A stretch of DNA of 64,000 nt from Actinomadura xylanilytica (GCF_030283145.1 NZ_JASNWE010000005.1:682001-746000), one strand, 5' to 3'; numbered from the stretch's first letter, positions 6,885-15,107 are shown. Numbers and translations: made by a program. The notes: generated from the letters alone by a model not told the origin.

Positions 6885-7972
6885 CGGCCACCCGCCCCCA
6901 TGCCCGTGCCCGTGCCGGCCGCCCCGGCCGCCCCGGCCGCCCCGGCCGGGACCGTGTCCGTGTCCCTGTCCGTGTCCGCATTCGTATCCGCGTCCGCGTC
7001 CGCCGGGACATCGCTCACCGACAGCACCGCTTTGAGCTGCTGGATGACCGCCTCGCGCAGGTCGGGCGGATCAAGGACCACCACGTCGTCGGCGAACCGC
7101 GCCAAATACGGCGCGAACCGGTCGACGTCGCGGAACGTCAGCGTGGCCTCGTCCCAGCCGCCGCCCAGGTCGCGCACGTCCCTGGCCCAGCGGCGCGGGC
7201 CCTGCGCCGCGCCCGCGCGCAGCCGCACCGTCGCCGGACGCGGCTCGGCGACCCGGTCGCCCCGGTCGAAGGCGATCCGGCGCACGTCGACACCGTCGGG
7301 CACGGTCACCGTGCCGGGACGGCCGTCCACCGCGACCGCGCCGGTGATGCGGCTGAGCCTGAACACCCGCGTCTCGTCGCGGTCGCGGTCGTGGCCGACC
7401 ACGTACCAGCGGCCCCGGCGGCTGACCACGCCCCACGGCTCGAGATGGCGGCGCGAGACCGACGTCCGGCCGATGCCCTGGTAGTCGAACGCGACCGGAC
7501 GGCCGTCGCGGACCGCCTCCCACAGCGCCGGGAACGAGGGATCGGCGGTGTTGACCCGCGGCTCGATGCCGAGCGTGGTCGTCGCGTCGGTCTCCACCCC
7601 GGCGGCGCGCAGCTTCAGCAGCGCCCCCGATGCGGCCTCGGCCATGGTGGCGCGCTGCCAGACCCGCGCGGCCAGCCCCAGCACGGCGGCCTCGTCGGGG
7701 CTCAGATGGATGTCGGGGAGCTCGTAGGCCTGCGGCGGGATCCGGTAGCCGATCTCGTCGCCGCCCCCGCCGTCCTGGTCGCTGCCGACCTCCAGCGGGA
7801 CACCCAGCTCGCGCAGCTCCTCCTTGTCGCGTTCGAACATCCGCTTGAACGCATCGTCGGACTCGGGATAGCCGGGCACGGCCCGGCGGATCTGCTCGGC
7901 GGTCAGATAACGCCGGGTGGCGAGCAGGCAGACCACCAGATTGAGCAGGCGCTCGGTCTTGCGCCGCGACAC
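6881..7972 (-). CDS. pafB: PafB, WYL-domain transcriptional regulator
   Basis: 363 residues from GTG 7972 (SRRKTERLLNLVVCLLATRRYLTAEQIR), an N-terminal winged helix. A WYL domain (DYQGIGRTSVSRRHLEPWGVVSRRGRWYVVGHDRDRDETRVFRLSRI) and a WCX region follow. It is the partner of PafC in the mycobacterial-type DNA damage response. The start was placed at GTG 7972 because it matches PafB family N-termini; upstream residues have no family resemblance and run into the divergent DUF3866 promoter. The last ~40 residues are low-complexity, Asp/Thr-rich then Gly/Ala/Thr-rich, and are encoded by short tandem repeats; they are absent from typical PafB. Confidence 0.9.
   Translation of the reverse strand: MSRRKTERLLNLVVCLLATRRYLTAEQIRRAVPGYPESDDAFKRMFERDKEELRELGVPLEVGSDQDGGGGDEIGYRIPPQAYELPDIHLSPDEAAVLGLAARVWQRATMAEAASGALLKLRAAGVETDATTTLGIEPRVNTADPSFPALWEAVRDGRPVAFDYQGIGRTSVSRRHLEPWGVVSRRGRWYVVGHDRDRDETRVFRLSRITGAVAVDGRPGTVTVPDGVDVRRIAFDRGDRVAEPRPATVRLRAGAAQGPRRWARDVRDLGGGWDEATLTFRDVDRFAPYLARFADDVVVLDPPDLREAVIQQLKAVLSVSDVPADADADTNADTDRDTDTVPAGAAGAAGAAGTGTGMGAGGR
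6914..7004. repeat. Tandem short repeats inside the 3' end of pafB
   Basis: Two adjacent arrays: about three copies of a 9-base CCCCGGCCG unit (6914-6949), then imperfect GTCCGT/GTCCGC hexamers (6952-7004). Both are multiples of three, so copy-number change would lengthen or shorten the PafB tail without shifting frame. Confidence 0.7.
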
Positions 7973-8032
7973 TTCGCCACCACCTCTTCGTCGGGTGAGC
8001 CTGATCTTCCCCGGTACTCCCGTTGAGGACGC

Positions 8033-8038
8033 TACCGT
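8033..8038 (+). promoter_or_regulatory. -10 box (TACCGT) of the DUF3866 gene, leaderless type
   Basis: TACCGT lies 7 bases before GTG 8046, and no Shine-Dalgarno site is present. Confidence 0.5.
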
Positions 8039-8045
8039 TTCCCGT

Positions 8046-9128
8046 GTGATCCGATGGCGTAAAGGCACGGTTGAAGGCATCCGCCGGGAATGGCCCGGAG
8101 CGGTCGAGCTGAACGTCTCGATCGGGGACGACGGCACGCACCGCGCACTGGCCTACCCCGAGTTGGTGGGGCGGCCCGAGCCGGGCGACACCGTCCTGCT
8201 CAACACTACGGCCTTGGCGATGGGGCTGGGGACCGGCGGCTACGCGATGGTCGTCGCGATCCCCGACCGGCTGCCCCCCGACCCGTCCGGCCCCGGCCAC
8301 CTGGTCAAGGCCCGCTACACCCCGCTCCAGGCCACCGTCCTCGGCGCCGACGAGCAGGACTCCCCCCACCACGCGCTGCTGCGCGAAGCCGACTCCCTGG
8401 ACGGGACGCCGGTGATCGTCGCCGACCTGCACTCGGCGCTGCCGCCGATCCTGGCCGGGCTGCTGGCCGCCCGGCCCGGCACCCGGGCGGTGTACGTGAT
8501 GCCGGACGGCGGCGCGCTGCCCGCCTGGTTCTCCATGTCGATCGCCCGGCTCAGGGACGCGGGCGCGCTGGCCGCCACCGTCACCACCGGGCAGGCGTTC
8601 GGCGGCGACCTGGAGGCCGTCACCGTCCACACCGGGCTGCTGGCCGCCCGGCTCGTCCTGGACGCCGAGGTGATCGTCCTGGCGCAGGGCCCCGGCAACC
8701 TCGGCACCGGCACCCGCTGGGGGTTCTCCGGGGTCTCGGCGGGCGAGGCCGTCAACGCGGCGTCGGTGCTGTCGGGCCGCCCGGTCGGATCGCTGCGGGT
8801 CAGCGAGGGCGACGCCCGCGAGCGGCACCTCGGCGTCTCGCACCACAGCCTCACCGCCTACGGGCGCGTCGCCCTGGCCCGCGCCGAGATCCCCGTGCCC
8901 GAGCTCGGCGGCCCGTTCGGCGCCCGGGTCGCCGCCGAGGCCGCCCCGCTCGGCGACCGGCACGACCTGGTGCCGGTCCCGGTCGACGGCCTGCACGACG
9001 TCCTGCGCTCCGCCGAGCAGGACTGGGGGGTGCGGCTGTCCACGATGGGCCGCCGCCTGGACCAGGACCTGGCCTACTTCCTCACCGCCGCCGCCGCCGG
9101 ACGCCACGCCGCCGCCCTGCTCCCCTGA
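8046..9128 (+). CDS. DUF3866 family protein
   Basis: 360 residues from GTG 8046 (VIRWRKGTVEGI). The protein is recognised as DUF3866: GDTVLLNTTALAMGLGTGGYAMV, HLVKARYTPLQ, GPGNLGTGTRWGFSG and SHHSLTAYGRVALAR are conserved blocks. It is cytoplasmic with no signal or membrane segment; function unknown. The fold looks like a nucleotide- or cofactor-binding alpha/beta protein (Gly-rich loops), but this is a guess. It is the only plus-strand gene inside the paf region, divergent from pafB with 73 bases between the two starts and convergent with the FKBP gene. Confidence 0.85.
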   Translation: MIRWRKGTVEGIRREWPGAVELNVSIGDDGTHRALAYPELVGRPEPGDTVLLNTTALAMGLGTGGYAMVVAIPDRLPPDPSGPGHLVKARYTPLQATVLGADEQDSPHHALLREADSLDGTPVIVADLHSALPPILAGLLAARPGTRAVYVMPDGGALPAWFSMSIARLRDAGALAATVTTGQAFGGDLEAVTVHTGLLAARLVLDAEVIVLAQGPGNLGTGTRWGFSGVSAGEAVNAASVLSGRPVGSLRVSEGDARERHLGVSHHSLTAYGRVALARAEIPVPELGGPFGARVAAEAAPLGDRHDLVPVPVDGLHDVLRSAEQDWGVRLSTMGRRLDQDLAYFLTAAAAGRHAAALLP

Positions 9129-9133
9129 CCTTC

Positions 9134-9174
9134 CCCCGCCGGCCGGACGCACCGGAGGGTTCGGCCGGTAGGGG
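9134..9174. terminator. Hairpin between convergent DUF3866 and FKBP genes
   Basis: CCGGCCG and CGGCCGG arms, with CCCC/GGGG flanks, face each other in the 48-base gap between the two stop codons, so the hairpin could serve both. There are small imperfections in the outer stem. Confidence 0.5.
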
Positions 9175-9176
9175 CG

Positions 9177-10151
9177 CTAGGAGCAGCCGGCCTCGACCGG
9201 CGCGGCGTCGCCCGAGGACTTCCCGTGCGCGCCGAGGACGTCGACCACGAACACCAGCGTGTCGCTCCCCTTGATCCCGGCCTGCGCGAGCCCCTTGGCC
9301 CCGTACCCGAGCGCCGGCGGCACCACCACCAGCACCCGGCTGCCGACCTTCTGCCCGATCAGCGCCTGGTCCCAGCCCTTCATCACCTGGCCGGTGCCGA
9401 TCGTGGCGGCCGACGCGCGCCCGTCCGCCCAGGACGAGTCGAACACCTTCCCGTCCCGCCAGAACACGCCCTCGTACTGCAGCGCCAGGAGCTGCCCCTT
9501 GCCGACCCGCGGCCCGCCGCCCTCGATCAGGGTGCAGGCCCGCAGGGCCTTCGGCGCCGCCGCCCGCGGCACGGTGATCGCCGGAGCCCCGCCCGCCGCC
9601 GCCGGCGCCACCCGCGGCAGCCCCGCGCCGGACGGCGCCCGCATCGCGCCCTTCGCCGCCGCCGTCCGCGGATAGACCGCCCGCACGTCGAGCACGTACA
9701 CCAGCGTGTCGTCGGCGCCCACCTGGTGCACCGAGTCGCCCTTGTCGCCGTAGCCGTCCTCGGGCGGAATCTTGGCCACCACCCGCGAGCCCGGCCGCGC
9801 CCCGGTCAGCGCCCGGTCCAGCCCCGGCACCAGCAGGCCCGTCGGGAACGCCCCGGGCCGCCCCCCGGCGAAGCTGCTGGCCAGCAGCTTCCTGCCGTCC
9901 TTGCTCCACCGGTAGCCGACGTAGTCGGCCACGACGAGGTCGCCCTTGCGCGCCTCGGCCCCCTGGCCGTCCTCCAGGGTCCGCACCGCCAGCCCCTCGG
10001 CCGGGTCGCCCTTGGGGAAGGACACCTCCGGACGCTGCCCGTAGTCCCCCTTCACCTTCACCATGACGTCCCCGGCGCCGGAACACGCGGTCAGCAGAAG
10101 CGGCGCGGCCAGGACGGCTGCCGCGGGCAAGGCGGTGAGACGACGGCGCAT
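9177..10151 (-). CDS. Lipoprotein with two FKBP-type peptidyl-prolyl isomerase domains
   Basis: 324 residues. A lipoprotein signal peptide ends in LLTACSG, so the mature protein should be anchored outside the membrane at Cys23. Two FKBP domains follow: residues about 55-160 (VVADYVGYRWSKDGRKLLASSF, FPTGLLVPGLDRALTGARPGSRVVAKIPPEDGYG) and about 205-310 (LALQYEGVFWRDGKVFDSSW, VMKGWDQALIGQKVGSRVLVVVPPALGYG). The second domain keeps more of the canonical FKBP active-site pattern than the first. It likely assists folding of exported proteins. AGAAGGA precedes ATG 10151. FKBP genes next to pafA are common in actinomycetes. Confidence 0.92.
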   Translation of the reverse strand: MRRRLTALPAAAVLAAPLLLTACSGAGDVMVKVKGDYGQRPEVSFPKGDPAEGLAVRTLEDGQGAEARKGDLVVADYVGYRWSKDGRKLLASSFAGGRPGAFPTGLLVPGLDRALTGARPGSRVVAKIPPEDGYGDKGDSVHQVGADDTLVYVLDVRAVYPRTAAAKGAMRAPSGAGLPRVAPAAAGGAPAITVPRAAAPKALRACTLIEGGGPRVGKGQLLALQYEGVFWRDGKVFDSSWADGRASAATIGTGQVMKGWDQALIGQKVGSRVLVVVPPALGYGAKGLAQAGIKGSDTLVFVVDVLGAHGKSSGDAAPVEAGCS

Positions 10152-10302
10152 GCGGGGTCCTTCTGGGGCTCGTGGGGCCGTTACTGGCCGCTCACCCTAC
10201 CCCCAGCCGACCGCCCGACACGGGACCGTCCGCAGGCCACGCCGGACGCCCGCGGCCCGCCCCCGACACGCCTGGCCCGCCGGACGCGTGTGAGCCCGGA
10301 CG

Positions 10303-10341
10303 CGCGGGCCCGCCGCCGGACGAACCGGAGGCGGGCCCGCG
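10303..10341. terminator. Terminator of pafA
   Basis: A perfect 12-bp stem, CGCGGGCCCGCC with its complement, and a 15-base loop lie 8 bases beyond the pafA stop codon. The stem is very stable and has no U-tract. Confidence 0.65.
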
Positions 10342-10348
10342 GCACCGG

Positions 10349-11707
10349 CTACATGCCGGCGATGAGCTTGTCGACCCGCTCGTCCACCGAACGGAACGGG
10401 TCCTTGCACAGCACCGTGCGCTGCGCCTGGTCGTTCAGCTTCAGGTGCACCCAGTCGACGGTGAAGTCGCGGCGCTTCTCCTGCGCCTTCCTGATGAACT
10501 CGCCGCGCAGCCGCGCCCGGGTGGTCTGCGGCGGCACCGACTTGGCCTCGAAGATGTCCAGATCGCGCGCCACCCGCTCCACCGACCCCCGCTTCTCGAG
10601 CAGGTAGTACAGCCCGCGGTCGCGATGCACGTCGTGGTAGGCCAGATCGAGCTGGGCCACCCGCGGCGACGACAGCGGCAGATCGTACTTGCGCCGGTAC
10701 CGCTCGATGAGCTGGTACTTGGTCACCCAGTCGATCTCCCGCGCCACCAGGCCGAGGTCACCGGTCTCCACCGCCCGCAGCGTCCGCTCCCACAGGTCGA
10801 GCACCCGCTTGGCGGTCTCGTCGCCGCCGTGGGTGTCCACGAAGTCCTTGGCCTTGCCGAAGTACTCCCGCTGGATCTCCAGCGAGCTCGCCTCGCGGCC
10901 GTTGGCCAGCCGCACCTTCCGGCGGCCCGTCATGTCGTGGCTGACCTCCCGGATCGCCCGGATCGGGTTCTCCAGCGTCAGGTCCCGCATCACCACGCCG
11001 GCCTCGATCATCCGCAGCACCAGGTCAGTCGCGCCGACCTTCAGCAGCATCGTGGCCTCGCTCATGTTGGAGTCGCCCACGATGACGTGCAGCCTGCGGA
11101 ACCGCTCGGCGTCGGCGTGCGGCTCGTCCCGCGTGTTGATGATCGGCCGGGACCGCGTCGTCGCCGACGACACGCCCTCCCAGATGTGCTCGGCCCGCTG
11201 CGACACGCAGTAGACCGCGCCCCGCGGCGTCTGGAGCACCTTGCCCGCACCGCAGATGATCTGGCGGGTCACCAGGTACGGGATCAGCACGTCGGCCAGC
11301 CGGCCGAACTCGCCGTGCCGCCCCACCAGATAGTTCTCGTGACAGCCGTAGGAGTTCCCGGCCGAGTCGGTGTTGTTCTTGAACAGGTAGATGTCGCCGG
11401 CGATGCCCTCCTCGCGAAGCCGCCGCTCGGCGTCGACCAGCAGCCCCTCCAGGATCCGCTCGCCGGCCTTGTCGTGCGTCACCAGGTCGACGACGCTGTC
11501 GCACTCCGGCGTGGCGTACTCGGGGTGGCTGCCCACGTCCAGGTAGAGCCGCGCGCCGTTGCGGAGGAACACGTTGCTGCTGCGGCCCCACGACACCACC
11601 CTGCGGAACAGATAGCGGGCCACCTCATCAGGTGACAGCCGCCGCTGGCCGCGGAAGGTGCAGGTGACCCCGTACTCGTTCTCAAGCCCGAAGATGCGCC
11701 TGTCCAC
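10349..11707 (-). CDS. pafA: Pup-protein ligase PafA
   Basis: 452 residues of the carboxylate-amine ligase (glutamine-synthetase-like) fold. It ligates Pup C-terminal glutamate to substrate lysines with ATP. The N-terminal GLENEYGV carries Glu9, and GARLYLDVGSHPEYATPECD carries catalytic-region Asp57. Also conserved are YLFKNNTDSAGNSYGCHENYL, RPIINTRDEPHAD and HVIVGDSNMSEATM. The shorter N-terminus and the loop after Glu9 distinguish it from Dop. There is no Shine-Dalgarno site; TAGGGT lies 6 bases before GTG 11707, so pafA probably has its own leaderless transcript, unlinked to prcA 258 bases upstream. Confidence 0.96.
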   Translation of the reverse strand: MDRRIFGLENEYGVTCTFRGQRRLSPDEVARYLFRRVVSWGRSSNVFLRNGARLYLDVGSHPEYATPECDSVVDLVTHDKAGERILEGLLVDAERRLREEGIAGDIYLFKNNTDSAGNSYGCHENYLVGRHGEFGRLADVLIPYLVTRQIICGAGKVLQTPRGAVYCVSQRAEHIWEGVSSATTRSRPIINTRDEPHADAERFRRLHVIVGDSNMSEATMLLKVGATDLVLRMIEAGVVMRDLTLENPIRAIREVSHDMTGRRKVRLANGREASSLEIQREYFGKAKDFVDTHGGDETAKRVLDLWERTLRAVETGDLGLVAREIDWVTKYQLIERYRRKYDLPLSSPRVAQLDLAYHDVHRDRGLYYLLEKRGSVERVARDLDIFEAKSVPPQTTRARLRGEFIRKAQEKRRDFTVDWVHLKLNDQAQRTVLCKDPFRSVDERVDKLIAGM

Positions 11708-11713
11708 ACCCCG

Positions 11714-11719
11714 ACCCTA
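11714..11719 (-). promoter_or_regulatory. -10 box (TAGGGT) of pafA, leaderless type
   Basis: TAGGGT lies 6 bases before GTG 11707, and there is no ribosome binding site. Confidence 0.55.
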
Positions 11720-11752
11720 TGCGTCCGGACCCCGACTTGGCAGTCTCTGGTG

Positions 11753-11769
11753 CCCTGGGTTTCCCAGGG
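11753..11769. repeat. Small hairpin between prcA and pafA
   Basis: CCCTGGG-TTT-CCCAGGG is a perfect 7-bp stem with a 3-base loop, about 35 bases upstream of the pafA -10 box. It could be a weak terminator of the prcBA transcript or an operator for pafA. Confidence 0.4.
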
Positions 11770-11965
11770 ACGCCCGGGCCGCCGGCCGCACCACCGCCCG
11801 ACCCGGTGCCTTTACGTTGTAGATCAGCACCCGGAACGGAAAGAACCCGCCGCGACCGGACGGCCGAAGCCGAACGTCCACGACGGGTCCCCGTCCACTC
11901 CTCACCGGGCCACCGCCACCGGACCCGCGCGAGCGGATCCCCACCACCGGCCCGGACCGGCAGGA

Positions 11966-12712
11966 TCAGTCGCCCGAGGACTCCTCCTCGGCACCGGCGG
12001 CCGGACCGTCCCCGCCCGCCTCCGCCGACTCGCGCAACAACTCCTCGATCCGCGCCGCCGGCAGCCGCTTGAACAGCCGGTGCTCGCGGTCGCGGTCCAG
12101 CACCGCGACCTCCAGCGCCTTCGCCTCCAGCCGCCGCTCCGAGTCCTGCGCCTCCAGCGACTCCACCGCCGCCCGCAGCGCCTCGGTCAGCGACATGCCC
12201 TCGCGGTAGCGGTCCTTCAGCGACTGCGCCACCGCGTCCGCCTGCCCGCCCATCGCCACATAGCCGTGCTCATCGGCCACCGAGCCGTCGAACGTCAACC
12301 GGTAGATCTGGTCGGCCGCCGGCTCCTCCCCCACCTCCGCGACCACCAGCTCCACCTCGTAGGGCTTGTTGGTCTCGGTGAAGATCGTCCCCAGCGACTG
12401 CGCGTACACGTTCGCCAGCCCCCGCGCCGTCACGTCGCGGCGGTCGTACTGGTACCCGTTGATGTCGGCGTACCGCACCCCGCCCAGGCGCAGGTTCTCG
12501 AACTCGTTGTACTTGCCGACCGCCGCGAACGCGATCCGGTCGTAGATCTCACTGATCTTGTGCAGCGCCCGCGACGGATTGTCCGCCACGAACAGGATCC
12601 CGCCGTCGTACTGGAGCACGACCACGCTGCGGCCCCGCGCGATGCCTTTGCGCGCGTAGTCGGCCTTGTCCTTCATCTGCTGTTCGGGCGACACGTAGAA
12701 CGGCATGGACAC
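11966..12712 (-). CDS. prcA: 20S proteasome alpha subunit
   Basis: 248 residues. The alpha-type N-terminal helix and gate region (MSMPFYVSPEQQMKDKADYARKGIARGRSVVVLQY) and the NPSRALHKISEIYDRIAFAAVGKYNEFENLR block are diagnostic. Seven PrcA form each outer ring that gates entry and docks Arc/Mpa. There is no catalytic Thr. The acidic Gly/Ala/Glu tail is typical of actinomycetes. Start is GTG 12712 (GAAGGGA 9 bases upstream); ATG 12706 (MPF) would be too far from that site. prcB ends 15 bases upstream, so the two are co-transcribed. Confidence 0.96.
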   Translation of the reverse strand: MSMPFYVSPEQQMKDKADYARKGIARGRSVVVLQYDGGILFVADNPSRALHKISEIYDRIAFAAVGKYNEFENLRLGGVRYADINGYQYDRRDVTARGLANVYAQSLGTIFTETNKPYEVELVVAEVGEEPAADQIYRLTFDGSVADEHGYVAMGGQADAVAQSLKDRYREGMSLTEALRAAVESLEAQDSERRLEAKALEVAVLDRDREHRLFKRLPAARIEELLRESAEAGGDGPAAGAEEESSGD

Positions 12713-12727
12713 CGGTCTGGATCCCTT

Positions 12728-13573
12728 CTATCGCAGCGGGGCGGTCGGCCCGCCCGGCGAGTCGTAACGTCCGTCGACGACGGTCTGCGCCAGCGCGCCC
12801 ACCTCGTCCTCGCCCAGCCGGCGATACCCCTCCGAGGTCACCGCCGCCACCACCGGGAAGATCCGGCGCGTCATGTCCGGGCCGCCGGTCGCCGAGTCGT
12901 CGTCGGCCGCGTCGTACAGCGCCTGCACGCACGCCAGCGCCGCGTGCTCCGCCGACAGGTCCGCCCGGAACAGCTTCTTCAGGGAGCCCCGCGCGAACAC
13001 CGACCCCGAGCCGATCGAGTAGAAGTCGCGCTCCTCGTACCGGCCGCCCGCCGGATCGTAGGAGAAGATCCTCCCCCCGTCCCGCTCCTCGTCGTATCCG
13101 GCGAACAACGGCACCACCGCCAGGCCCTGCATCGCCATGGCCAGGTTCCCCCTGACCATCGACGCCAGCCGGTTCGCCTTGCCCTCCACCGACAGCGTCC
13201 GGCCCTCGCGCTTCTCGTAGTGCTCCAGCTCCACCTGGTACAGCCGCACCATCTCGATGCCGAGCCCCGCCGTCCCCGCGACCGCGATCGCGGAGAACTC
13301 GTCGGCCCGGAACACCTTCTCGATGTCGCGCTGCGCGATCACGTTGCCGGCGGTCGCCCGCCGGTCGCCCGCCATCACCACCCCACCCGGGAAGGTCACC
13401 GCGACGATCGTCGTGCCATGCGGGATCTCGTCCCCCACCGCGGACGCCGGCGGCGTCCGCCGGCCGGGCAGCAGCTCCGGAGAGTAACCCCCCAGGAACT
13501 CCGTGAACGAGGACGTATCCGGGCTCCCGAACAACCCCGGCAGACGTCCGGTGTGCGAATCGTGGGACGCCAC
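12728..13573 (-). CDS. prcB: 20S proteasome beta subunit (catalytic)
   Basis: 281 residues from GTG 13573, which has a very strong GGAAGGAG site; longer forms starting at 13618 or 13594 lack one. The propeptide (residues 1-53) ends in PHG before Thr54 (TTIVAVTFPGGVVMAGDRRAT), the N-terminal nucleophile freed by autocleavage. The Asp and Lys partners lie in GDRRAT and IEKVF, and the family signature GSGSVFARGSLKKLF is present. It forms the inner rings of the 20S core. prcA follows 15 bases later. The ~590 bases upstream hold a damaged plus-strand gene instead of the usual close link to pup. Confidence 0.96.
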   Translation of the reverse strand: MASHDSHTGRLPGLFGSPDTSSFTEFLGGYSPELLPGRRTPPASAVGDEIPHGTTIVAVTFPGGVVMAGDRRATAGNVIAQRDIEKVFRADEFSAIAVAGTAGLGIEMVRLYQVELEHYEKREGRTLSVEGKANRLASMVRGNLAMAMQGLAVVPLFAGYDEERDGGRIFSYDPAGGRYEERDFYSIGSGSVFARGSLKKLFRADLSAEHAALACVQALYDAADDDSATGGPDMTRRIFPVVAAVTSEGYRRLGEDEVGALAQTVVDGRYDSPGGPTAPLR

Positions 13574-13665
13574 GCGACTCCTTCCCTCCACCATTGCGCC
13601 GGCCTCCCCTGCGAGCACACCGGCGCGGACGAACTAGACCCTACTGTTCAACGGGCATCCAGCGC

Positions 13666-14243
13666 ATGCCGCGAGATCCCTACCGCAGTCCGCCCACGGC
13701 GAACCCTCCGCGCCCCGACTACCACGAGCCCGTGGTGATGGGACCCCGGCCGACCGCGACGCCGCTCCACCCCGCCGCCACCGTCGGACACCCCGTCGGC
13801 GCCGCCGTCCGCTACCGCCTCCGCTCCACCCTCACCGAGGCCACGCAGGCGCCGCCCCACGGCGACCAGGGCGTCGAACGCGAATGGCGGGCACGCTGCC
13901 CCGCGCACCTCGGCGCCGCGCTCTTCTCCGACTCCGCACCCGGCGAACGCCTCCAGTTCGCCTTCTACGACCTCGCCGACGCGCTCGTCCCGGACGGTTC
14001 CGGCGCCGAACCCCGGCACGCCGCCACCGCCCTGCTCACCGCCGGCATGGCCGCCCACCGCCCCGACCTCGAACCCCCGGTCGCCGCCTGGCTCGACCCC
14101 GAGCTCCGCACCCTGCTCACCGACGTGGTCAACGACCCCGGACCCGGTCGGCCCTGTGCGCCTACCGGATCGCGACCATGCTCAAAGGCACAGGCGTCCA
14201 CCGCCTGACCACCTCCGCCCCCACGACGCACAGTGTCCGCTGA
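13666..14243 (+). pseudogene. Unrecognised plus-strand gene with a frameshift
   Basis: From ATG 13666 (MPRDPYRSPPTANPP) the frame shows strong G/C third-position bias up to about 14,145 (EREWRARCPAHLGAALFSDSAPGERLQFAFYDLADAL, then AAWLDPELRTLLTDVVNDPG). There the bias moves to the next frame, which continues SALCAYRIATMLKGTGVHRLTTSAP to the stop at 14243. One missing base near 14,140-14,148 explains this; the intact product would be about 192 residues. I do not recognise the family. Its 3' end overlaps the end of the opposing endonuclease-like gene. Either a decayed gene or a sequencing error. Confidence 0.45.
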
Positions 14244-14856
14244 TAGACGCCGGGTACCACTTCCATATGCGGGGACCTCCGGACGGCCGCGTCCTCCTGA
14301 GGGCTCACGTACTCGATCGCCCGGCTCATCCGCTCCGGGTCATCGTCCAGTTGTCCGAGGGCGACATTGCACTTGAAGCACAGGACCCCGCGCACCTCGC
14401 CCGTTTTGTGATCGTGGTCCACATGAACCGCGGCGGACCTGCGGCGGATGCGGCACAACCCGCCCTGGGCGGCCAGCATCCCGTCGAGTTCGCCGCGAGT
14501 GAGGCCGTGGGTCTTCTTGAGATGGTGATCGGCGTTCCGGAGGGCCTTGCACGCCTTGCAGTAGGAATTGAGCCCGTCTCTCGCGGAGCGGTTCGCGCTC
14601 CATTCACCGAAGGGCTTGACGACCTCGCAGCCGGGGCACCACTTGCAGCCCTCCGGCACCTCCGCCCGCTCCCGCACTACGCGCCCCTCGCGCGCCATCC
14701 GGTCGCGATGACCCTGGCTGCCCCGACACCTAAAACAGATCTTGCAATAAAGGCCAGGCCATCCGGCCTGCTCCTGTTACGCCCGAATTCAGTGGGCGTC
14801 TTCAGTTCACCGCAGTCCGGGCACCTTTTGCCGGGACCATTGACCGAACTGGACAT
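14162..14856 (-). pseudogene. Recombination endonuclease VII-like protein, frameshifted
   Basis: A reading frame from ATG 14856 (MSSSVNGPGKRCPDCGELKTPTEFGRN) breaks at about 14,751, where one base is missing. The next frame continues YCKICFRCRGSQGHRDRMAREG and runs to 14162. Together they give two tandem zinc-binding repeats (CPDC...FYCKIC and CPGC...SYCKAC) and the endonuclease VII core HVDHDHKTGEVRGVLCFKCNVALGQ. In the core, the usual Cys-x-x-Cys appears as CRIR, so a second zinc ligand is replaced by Arg. The ATG lies 6 bases after pup, so it belonged to the pup operon. Homologues next to pup occur in other actinomycetes. Frameshift and lost Cys suggest inactivation. Confidence 0.7.
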
Positions 14857-14862
14857 TCCAGA

Positions 14863-15072
14863 TCATTGTCCACCTTTTTGGACATATGATCTCACGAACT
14901 CCTCGGCGTTCTCCTCGAGGACTTCGTCGATTTCGTCGAGAATGGCGTCGACGTCGTCGGTCAGTTTCTCGTTGCGCTCTTGGGTCTCGTCGGCGGTCGA
15001 GGTCTCGGTCTCCTCGACCTCCTCGGTGCGGCGGGTGTTCTGCTTTTGGCCGCCCGTGTCCTTCGTGGCCAT
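14863..15072 (-). CDS. pup: Prokaryotic ubiquitin-like protein Pup
   Basis: 69 residues (MATKDTGGQKQNTRR...) ending in SYVQKGGQ. The C-terminal Gly-Gly-Gln is the Pup hallmark; Dop deamidates the Gln to Glu before PafA ligates it to substrate lysines. The central acidic helix (DDVDAILDEIDEVLEENAEEFVRS) is the Mpa/Arc-binding region. GGAGGAACGGG precedes ATG 15072; an upstream GTG at 15102 has no such site. A TAGGGT hexamer 30 bases upstream may give pup its own promoter besides read-through from dop (188 bases away). Confidence 0.97.
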   Translation of the reverse strand: MATKDTGGQKQNTRRTEEVEETETSTADETQERNEKLTDDVDAILDEIDEVLEENAEEFVRSYVQKGGQ

Positions 15073-15101
15073 CCCGTTCCTCCACTCTGCCGGTGCCCCC
15101 A

Positions 15102-15107
15102 ACCCTA
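15102..15107 (-). promoter_or_regulatory. Possible -10 box (TAGGGT) of pup
   Basis: TAGGGT lies 30 bases upstream of the pup ATG, leaving room for a short leader with the GGAGG site. No clear -35 is visible. Confidence 0.4.

Noticed and set aside
13648..14058. 136-residue minus-strand frame between prcB and the endonuclease gene
   Set aside because: Its composition (Gly/Arg/Val/Ala) and codon pattern match the antisense of the biased plus-strand frame; no ribosome site or domain.
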